Assembly: GCA_051294375.1 (NCBI GenBank)
Contig: CM119268.1
Coordinates: 11,428,200 to 11,492,199, forward strand
DNA: 64,000 bases
DNA from: Paraspadella gotoi
Lineage: Eukaryota; Chaetognatha
Direction of reading: 5' to 3'
The position numbers and the translations under genes were made by a program. This document shows positions 56,019 to 64,000 of the stretch, piece after piece. Numbering within the stretch: the stretch's first letter is position 1; every line of letters begins with the position of its first letter. The notes under the pieces were generated by a model. It made no database searches and had not been told where the DNA came from. It saw only the letters and a program-made list of their open reading frames with translations.

Positions 56019-59000
56019 ATGGAGACAAACAACAACGACTCCATCTTTCTATGGAGTTATTGTGCGGACGATCCCTTCTGGGATTGGCGCCTCTCGTGGA
56101 GGACGCCGGATCCCGCCTTCACGTTCTGTTTTTTGGACACCGTCTCTCAGGTCTTTCCTTCCCTCTTTCTCTTTCTGGCGATAATTTTCTGTCCGTACAT
56201 CGTGGTCCTGCCGGAGATCATCCAAGATCCCAAATCGCAGAGAGAGGAAGACGATGACTTTGAGTATAAGGATGAAAAAGACGACGACAAAGACGACGAC
56301 GAAGACAAAGACAATTCCCAGTCTCGCGCCCACGCCGTCATTTCTCTCGCTAAATTCTCCCTAAGCCTCGCAGTCTACGCGGCCTCCGTCTTTCGACTTT
56401 TCTTTTTTGCTTCCTCCGACGTCGTCGCCGTCGACTCTCTCCAAGCCGCCTTCTTCGAATCCCCGGCGCCTTTTGTCAACGCCGGGGCTCTGATGATCTC
56501 TTCGGCGCTGGCGGCGCGAGTCGCCTTCGTCGAATACCGCTCTAAAACTTTCCAGACGTCTTCAGTGTCGTTCATATATTGGACGCTGGTCTTTGGGCTA
56601 CACCTGCTACCGGTGCGAAGCTTCGTGAAATTCGGGCAGGCGTCTACGGCGTCGAAGCTGTTTCCTATCACCGCCGCCGATCAGGCCGCCACTCAAACTA
56701 GCTTGACCATCTCTCTCTACATGATCGTCGCCTGTTCCTTTCTGCTCTCGATGCTCCACGCAATTAGGAGCTTAGGATTGCCAGGCACCCCGTTCGACAG
56801 GGCCGGAGCGCTCTCCCGGTGGACGTACTGCTGGGTGATCCCCACCATGATCAAAGGTTTCCGCAACACTCTCAATATCAAGGACGTAGACGCTCTTCCG
56901 GAAGAGTTGCTGACGGAAACGCTTTTGAAAAAAGTGGAGGAAAAGATGGCAGCGAACACTATAAAAGCAAAGGAGATGAAAAAGAAAGGCATCAAGGATT
57001 ACGAAAGACTCCAAGATCTTCAAGAGACAGCGGACGGAAAACCCATCTACCGGTTTTCCGTTCTCTTCACCACTCTCTCCTGCTACAAAATGGATCTCGT
57101 CCTCAACATCGTCCTGCGTTTGCTTTACATATTGATCGACACCTCCAAAGCGGTCATTCTCGGTTGGCTGTTGAATCACGTCTCACATCGAGCGGATTTT
57201 GGCAGGTTGCCAGATTTCGATTCTAGAGAGTGGCTCTGGAAAGGGTTGTTCTTTGCTCTTCTCCTTTTCATGGCTTCGATCGTGTCCAACTGTTTGCAAT
57301 ACATCACTCAATGGAGAATGACGTTGCTTGGTCTAATGGTGAGAAACACAGCTATGATGCTTATCTTTGACAAGATGCTCTCCATCTCATTGGCAACGAG
57401 ACAGAGTTCTACAGCTGGCAAGATACTTAACCTGATGAGCAGTGATGCGAAAAGATTGTACATGGGATTGGAGGTGCTTTTTATAGGTCTCATGACACCC
57501 CTCCAGTTAGTTGTAATCGTTTGGCTATTGTACAAAGAAATTGGCCCAGCGTCCATGGCTAGCGTGGCGTGTTTAATGAGTTTACTGCCAGTAACTATTT
57601 TTGCAGGAAATCAGATCATGAAGCTGCAAGCAAAAACAATGATTTTCAAAGATACTCGGGTCAAATTAATGAATGAAATTCTCAATGGGATCAAGGTTGT
57701 TAAATTTTATGCGTGGGAAAAGTCTTTTATTGAAAAAGTCGTTTCTATTCGTAATCAAGAGCTGGGAGTCTTAAGGACCCAATTGTACTGGCGTGCTCTC
57801 ATGAGGTTTATATACAGTACCGAGCACATTATAGTTAGCATAGTTACTTTCACCACATTCATGTTTGTCCACTACTCCAATGTTTTAACAGCAGAAAAGG
57901 CGTTTGTCTCTCTCACCCTATTTAACTCGATTCGAGTGCCATTGTGGGCATTGCCAGAGGCCATCTTTTCTAACATCCAGATGTTTGTATCGAGCCAGAG
58001 AATCAACCACTTTCTTAACAATCCGGATATTCACAAGGACGAGGTCAATTACGCATTGAAAAGTGACGAAGCATTATATTTGAATAACGCTACCTATGCT
58101 TGGGATCCAAACTCGGAACCCTTCCTGAAAAGCCTGAATTTTAGCGTGAAAACGGGAGAAATGATCGCGGTCGTAGGCACCGTTGGTTCTGGCAAGTCCA
58201 CACTTCTCAATGCCCTGATGGGTGAGATGAGCCAGATTCGAGGAGCACGCTCCATTGTGGATAAAATCGCTTACGTTTCCCAGCAGCCCTGGATTCAGAA
58301 CGGGACCATCAGGGAAAATATATTGTTTGGCAAAAAGATGAACGAGAAGAGATACAATCGGGTGGTTGAGGCATGCGCGTTGCTGCCGGATCTGGCGATA
58401 TTACCCAGCGGTGACCAGACTGAAATCGGTGGCAAGGGTGTGAACCTTTCGGGGGGACAAAAGGTGCGAGTTTCTTTGGCCAGAGCCGTTTACGACGACG
58501 CCGATCTTTACTTTCTCGACGACCCATTCAGCGCCGTCGACAGTCACGTCAGAAAGTACCTCTACGAAAACGTCTTATCTTCCAAGGGAATGTTGGGCAA
58601 GAAGACCAGGGTCTTCGTTACCAACGACTTGTCTTATTTGCCGATGATGGATTCCGTGATCTGCATTGACAACGGTAGAGTTGAAAAGGGAACGTTTTCC
58701 CAACTTTTGGAGAAGAACCCTTCCTTCTCTAAATTCGTCAAGAGAAGCGGAGAGGAAGAAGAGGAAGAAGAAACGGAGAAAGAAGATAAAACGGAGAAGC
58801 CGAAGAAAAAGGAGACGACGGATGGAAAACTGACCGTCATGGAAGAAAGCACCCAAGATTCGGTCAAGATGCGCGTCTACTTCCTTTATTTGAAATCCTT
58901 CGGAAAGGTGCTCTCTTCTCTCTTCTTGGCCAGCATGGTCGGCATGCAATGTTTCGAGATTTGGGCGACGGTCAAATTGTCGAGTTGGTCCGACTCGGCG

Positions 59001-61551
59001 ACAAGTTCCTCCCGTTCTGCGTCGAAAAAAAACTTTATTGATGGTAATTTTAAGCAGCTCGTCATGTACAACGCTTTGTTGCTGACAGCATCCTTCGCGT
59101 ATGCGGTGGCGACGATGCTGCACACGTTTGGCACCATCATCGCGTCTCGAAAATTGCATCAGGAATTGACGGAAAAAGTAAGATTGTTAAATTTAATTTA
59201 ATTATTTGAATTAATTAATTTAAAGCTATAAGAAATTATAAAGTTTTTTAGAATTTTGATATTTGAAGACTAATTTTAGTTATTGATTGAATTAATAAAG
59301 TCTCATTTTACAGTTGCAATAAGATGGCATTTATTTTTTTTGTTTACGGTTCCATACTCTCATTATAAGGCACCCATATTTTTTTCCTGTTTTTGAATTA
59401 ATGTAGTAGCATGACAGTAACAAAACAATCCTTCTTCAGGTGATGTCCTACCCCATGTCTTTTTTTGAAACCGTACCGATCGGCCGAATACTCAACCGCT
59501 TCTCCTCGGACATCGAGAACGTCGACTACCGAGTTCCCGAGAAGCTCTTCAAGGTCGCGGAGACGCTTCTGGCCACCATCTCCTCGCTCATCCTCATCGC
59601 CTTCATGAAACCAACTTTCCTCTACACGGTCCCCTTTATCTTTCTCGTCCTCTACTTTTGCAAGGCTCTGTACATCTCAACAAGCCGCCAACTCATTCGC
59701 CTCCAGTGCATCTCCAGATCGCCCATCTTCTCCCTCTTCCAGGAGGCGTTGCAAGGCCTCGTCTCCATCAGAGCCTTCAAGAAGCAGGAAGATCTCAAGA
59801 CCGGTTGCCGATACAAGATCGACGAGAATCTCAAGGTGAAAACATATCTATTTTTAAAGCATTTTAAAATTAAAATTCTTTTTTCAAGTCTAAAAAATGA
59901 AAAAGTTCCTTATTCTTGTCATAAGTAGGAAGAAAAAAATATAAATTCAGAAAACTCAATCGATTTTTTAATGAACCGCTTCTTTTGCCATCTTTGACCC
60001 AGGTGACCTTTCTCGCCGTTGGGGTCAACCGATGGATTTCCTTTACCCTCCAAACCATCGGAAGCTTCGTCATTCTCATTGCCGCATTCTATTGGTTCGA
60101 TAATAATAATAAAATTTTTTTTTAGAAAACGAGATGAAGTTAAAATTTTTTAACGCGACTATTATTATTAGTTTTATTAATTATTATTAATTAATTGAAT
60201 AAAAACCAACCCCTTTCCCCCCCCCCAGCGTTCTTCAGTCGGACACTTCCCCCGGCAAGACCGGTCTCATCCTCAGCTCGGCCATCCTAGTCTCCGTCCA
60301 CTTCGGCAACGCAATCCGCGAGATCTCCTACCTGGAAAACTTTCTCATCTCCGTCGAGCGGCTCGACGAATACTCCAACCTGCCGACGGAGGCGCCCTGG
60401 AGAAACGCCGGCTCCTACGTCGTCGACTCCTCCTGGCCAGACAAAGGGGCCGTGTCCTTCGAAGACTACAGCGCTCGCTACAGAGACAATCTCCCTCTCG
60501 CCATCAAAAATCTTTCCTTCGACGTAGCGAGCGGAGAGAAGGTGGGCATCGTTGGCCGAACGGGCGCCGGCAAATCTACATTGACTCTGGCTCTCTTCCG
60601 GATCGTCGAGGCGGCAGGAGGCGGCATCACGATCGACGGATGGCGGACGGACAAGTTGGGGCTGCACGATCTGAGGGAAAACATCTCCATCATTCCGCAG
60701 GTAAGGGAGAGTTGGATTGATCGTGTCTAGAATTTAAGATATTATGGGAACGGGAGGATGCCTGTGGGGCGCGGGGTATCTCACCAACTGGAGTAGGGGC
60801 TGCGGGACCCTCGGTGACGCCTCTTGTCACTGGCATGTTTAGACCGGCTCCGTCTCATTTAAGCCAAGAACGGGATACCCAGGGATTGAACGGGACGCAC
60901 GGTTGTAACGAGATGATTTAACCTGCTCAGCCATTGAGACGAGGATGAGACGGACAGCAGTGATGCAGCTTTAAGACTTGCTGCCAACAATGTTTCCTTT
61001 GACCATGCCACCGTCCTTGGGTCTTCGATTTTATTCCCAACCTCTTGCACCTTCCCCCAAAAATCACTCAAGGAGCCCGTAATCTTCTCCGGCACCCTCC
61101 GCTTCAACTTGGATCCTTTCTCCGTCACGAGGACGACGCCATTTGGCGAGCCCTCGAACTGGCCCACCTCAAGCCCTTCATCGGAGCGTGTCCCGAAGGT
61201 CTCGCCCTGGACTGCGTCGAGGGTGGAGAGAACCTCTCCATGGGTCAGCGCCAACTCGTCTGCCTCGCGCGCCGCCATCTTGAGAAACTCGAAGATCTCG
61301 TCCTCGACGAGGCCACCGCCGCCGTCGACGAAGAGACGGACGCCCTGATTCAGCGGACGATCCGCTCCGAGTTCGCGGGCAGCACCGTCCTCACAATCGC
61401 CCATCGCATCAACACCATCATGGACTACGACAAGGTGTTGGTCATCGATCAAGGGAGGCTCGTAGAGTTTGACAACCCTGCCAAATTGACCGCCGACGAC
61501 GAGTCCGCTTTTTACGGATTAGCGCTCGATGCAGGTTTAGTTGGGGTTTAA
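56019..61551 (+). CDS. ABCC/MRP-type ABC transporter, full length with TMD0
   Basis: Five exons: 56019-59177, 59440-59835, 60003-60094, 60229-60700, 61073-61551, about 1,532 residues, as in MRP1. An N-terminal TMD0 has an unusual acidic stretch (residues about 80-110, many Asp and Glu). L0, TMD1 and NBD1 follow: Walker A GTVGSGKST at 720, signature LSGGQ at 810, Walker B LYFLDD at 830 with Asp in the catalytic Glu position, as usual for ABCC NBD1. TMD2 (PMSFFETVPIGRILNRFSSD) and NBD2 complete it: Walker A GRTGAGKST at 1325, signature LSMGQ, Walker B LVLDEA. MRPs export glutathione, glucuronide and other organic-anion conjugates at the plasma membrane. Odd points: a 3.2-kb first exon beside short 3' exons, a shift in codon composition within it, a SINE in the last intron, and a one-base loss near 61122 in the last exon. 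An AATAAA at about 61611 may be the poly(A) signal. Confidence 0.93.
60743..60988 (-). mobile_element. tRNA-derived SINE, copy 3
   Basis: Reverse-strand relative of the copies at 12477 and 12955, with A box TGGCTGAGCAGG and B box CGTTCAATCCC. It fills most of the intron before the last ABCC exon and is more diverged than the other two are from each other. Confidence 0.8.
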
Positions 61552-62561
61552 CGTTAAGGGAGTGTTTATTTTGTTAAGTGGTATAGGTAATTTAAAGTTG
61601 TTTATTTTTTAAATAAAACTATTATTAGGTGTATAGGTAGAATTAGTTTTATCAAAAATCAATTTAGTGTATAATATAGCAGGATACACGATTTCTTTTT
61701 TTTTTCTTGATCATACTCCTGTAAGCGAAAAGCGATTACATAATCGAGCAATAACATTTTCTACCTTTTATATGCACCCTGTACGGATTGCGAACAATGA
61801 TTTTTGAATCTTTCGTTTTTTTCCATTTCTTTTATGATTTTTCCTTCGGGAAGAATTTGGAGAAGAAAAAAATGAAAGTGTAAAAGTCGATTAGAGAAAG
61901 AGCAATTTATTTCATTGCAAAATTAATGTTTTAAAAAAAAAACCTAAACAGCACTACGATTCGCTATCGATATATAACTGTGATGCCGAGCTTCTGACTC
62001 ATTCAGGGTTAACCTAAAATTTGTTGTTTCAAGCCTGACGTCATTAACGTGTTATTTAACATTCAAGGACTGAGAAGATAAATTTTTACGAAATGTTATA
62101 TAATTCTACCGATACGTAACTTGCAAAGGTAGAGTTGTTTCTAAAGCCGGCGCGACAACTTTTCCAGTTTAACGATTTTACTGTTAAATGTTAAATTCAT
62201 GATATACGTACTTAATTAAAATTTTAACGTGCCCTAGTTTTAATTTTATTTTACCTTAAATCGCTTTCCTAGTTTACTTTAGTATAAAATAATTTCTTAT
62301 GAATTTAATGTCTCTTTATTTTTAGTTATTCAGAATGACCTATGTGTTCCTGCTTTTATTTATTTCACAATAAAAAAAAGAAAATAATTCCTTTCACTTT
62401 TTTTCTTATTTCTTTTCTTTTCAAGTTGAAGTTTTTAAGATTTATCAAATATTCTCCCTTTAAAAAGACCCACTCTCATCCATTTCTCCCCTTTATCTTT
62501 TTCACGTCATTCTTTCCCACTTTTGACTCCATTTTCTCCTCTTCCCTTTCTCGATTGTTTA

Positions 62562-62612
<51 letters not shown>

Positions 62613-62881
62613 CACGTGAATAAATCATCGTCACAACGCCAACAATGGAGGCGAGAGAGTTCAGGATTTCACCAGCGTTGGGACGATCACGACGACATGA
62701 ACGACATCTGACGACGACGACGAAGATGACGGCATTAACGACCGAAAACTGTAAATATGACAACTAAAATTCATAAAAAAGATTAGTACTTACGGAGTCC
62801 TGCTTTAGTTTAGGCAAATGTTTTTAGTTTGCCCTCAATAGAAACTTAGGTTAACGGTGAGGTGTCAGTTTCTCTCGTTAT
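61552..62881. other. Region downstream of the ABCC gene, no gene recognised
   Basis: AT-rich, with a (CT)n at 62565-62610. A short reverse-strand frame near 62620-62755 encodes a hydrophobic stretch (VVNAVIFVVVV) after a CAG acceptor-like site, too little to call a gene. Confidence 0.5.
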
Positions 62882-63122
62882 ATTTTTATGAGTTTTACTT
62901 TTGCATATTTTTAATATTGGACTATTTTAATATAGTCTTTTACCGATTATATTTAAAAAATGTTTAAACAATTAACTGTCAATTCAATTCGTGTTCCCGC
63001 ATGCATAATGAGTAGATAAAGCCCACGGGCACGTGGGCAATGGAAAAAGGGTTTAGGTTCTCCCGTCGCCGTCCTTTATCTGGAGATGAGCTCGCCGTCG
63101 AGTGACATAAACTTGCAGGTTT
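62882..63122 (+). repeat. Direct repeat, left copy, ending at a gap
   Basis: About 240 bases nearly the same as 63163-63387; this copy has 15 extra bases (after CCCGTCG) and small homopolymer differences. Confidence 0.9.
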
Positions 63123-63132
63123 NNNNNNNNNN
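63123..63132. other. Assembly gap (10 N)
   Basis: Short N run exactly between the two copies of the direct repeat. Confidence 0.99.
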
Positions 63133-63162
63133 AGGCAGATCCGACATTGTTTGCTCAAACTT

Positions 63163-63387
63163 GTTTTTATTAGTTTTACTTTTGCATATTTTTAATATTG
63201 GACTATTTTTATTTAGTCTTTTACCGATTATATTTAAAAATGTTTAAACAATTAACTGTCAATTCAATTCGTGTTCCCGCATGCATAATGAGTAGATAAA
63301 GCCCACGGGCACGTGGGCAATGGAAAAAGGGTTTAGGTTCTCCCGTCGAGATGAGCTCGCCGTCGAGTGACATAAACTTGCAGGTTT
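63163..63387 (+). repeat. Direct repeat, right copy
   Basis: Matches 62882-63122, beginning near AGTTTTACTTTTGCATAT and ending at TTGCAGGTTT. Confidence 0.9.
63351..63383 (+). CDS. Possible first coding exon of a gene running off the right edge
   Basis: ATG followed by 10 codons (MSSPSSDINLQ) with G/C-ending use and a CAG|GTTTGA donor, a donor also used in the K2P gene. The same 33 bases occur at 63086-63118 in the left copy of the direct repeat. No downstream exon was recognised before 64000, so this is tentative. Confidence 0.25.
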
Positions 63388-64000
63388 GACTTATAGAATC
63401 AAATCGGAAATTTAAAACAAAAGTTGTAAATTTTATCCTACATGGTTTCAGAAATTTGCATAATCTTGACAAATTCCCCCTACAAAAGGTCCCGACCCGA
63501 TCATGAACGTGGCACCGACCAGCAAAAAGTTATGAAAATTTCCCTAGACATTTAGGCCACCATGGATTCTTTTTCCCTCCTTTTTTTCGGCGAATCAGCA
63601 AACCCGAGGGAGAAGACGTCAACAATGAAAACTGAAGGAATCTAGACACTAGGGAGAAGAATTTTTAATATTTAAATAAGTTTCCAAAGTTTTCTTTCAA
63701 AATTTTCTTCTTTTAAAAATACGAATTAATTTGTCGAGCACTTAAACCAATAAAAGTTATAGGCAAAGAACAACAAATAAAGCGAGGATGATAATCCGTC
63801 GTTTGATAATTGGAGCTGTACGTTTGATTTAGCTAACTTGTTGAGATTGTATAATTTCATTACCTCCATTCATTCCTCTTATCGTTTTCTCTTTCCTAGG
63901 TTATAATCGTCTCAATTCTCCCTCGTGAAATCTCTCCTTTGAAGACCGAATCTCTCTCTCTCTCTCGCTTTTAAACACTCGCACAATACACCGATGTACA
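63388..64000. other. Right end of window, no gene recognised
   Basis: AT-rich sequence ending in a short (CT)n at 63952-63966. Confidence 0.6.

Overview
This window looks like the nuclear genome of an invertebrate animal. Genes are split by many GT-AG introns, protein families are animal-type (TRPA channel, CD36/SCARB receptor, SLC22 carrier, two-pore K+ channel, ABCC/MRP pump), codons are mostly G/C-ending, and the non-coding DNA is AT-rich and packed with (GA/CT)n microsatellites. I cannot name the species. Three runs of N (3195-4121, 6429-6537, 63123-63132) mark a draft assembly.

Layout. 1-237 (-): start of a membrane protein running off the left edge. 1.8-4.5 kb (+): the end of an ankyrin-repeat protein and the last exon of an unknown gene, separated by a gap. 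6556-18653 (+): a 16-exon TRPA-type channel whose pore-splitting intron (5.8 kb) holds a complete six-exon CD36/SCARB receptor on the same strand, plus two tRNA-derived SINEs. 18.7-22.6 kb: repeat-rich, with a hammerhead-ribozyme-like motif in a small insertion. 22597-25364 (+): a basic, RGG-rich protein, convergent with a phosducin-like 3 gene (25647-27723, -). 28587-31043 (-): an SLC22-type transporter. 33560-52046 (-): a 14-exon two-pore K+ channel with an extracellular TM1-P1 loop of about 390 residues. 56019-61551 (+): a full-length MRP-type ABC transporter, divergent from the channel. 61.5-64 kb: a direct duplication around a 10-N gap, perhaps carrying the first exon of another gene.

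Exon chains were built by hand from splice sites, reading-phase continuity and family motifs. Three genes show single-base frame breaks, most in homopolymers, which points to consensus errors rather than pseudogenes. There is no operon-like organisation. Several products are plasma-membrane proteins (cation influx, K+ leak, lipid receptor, organic-ion uptake, conjugate export), but nothing in the sequence shows that they act together.

The strongest candidate for something undescribed is the two-pore K+ channel: four phase-consistent exons add about 330 residues to the extracellular cap, with several N-glycosylation sequons, two cysteines and a polybasic, furin-like site.
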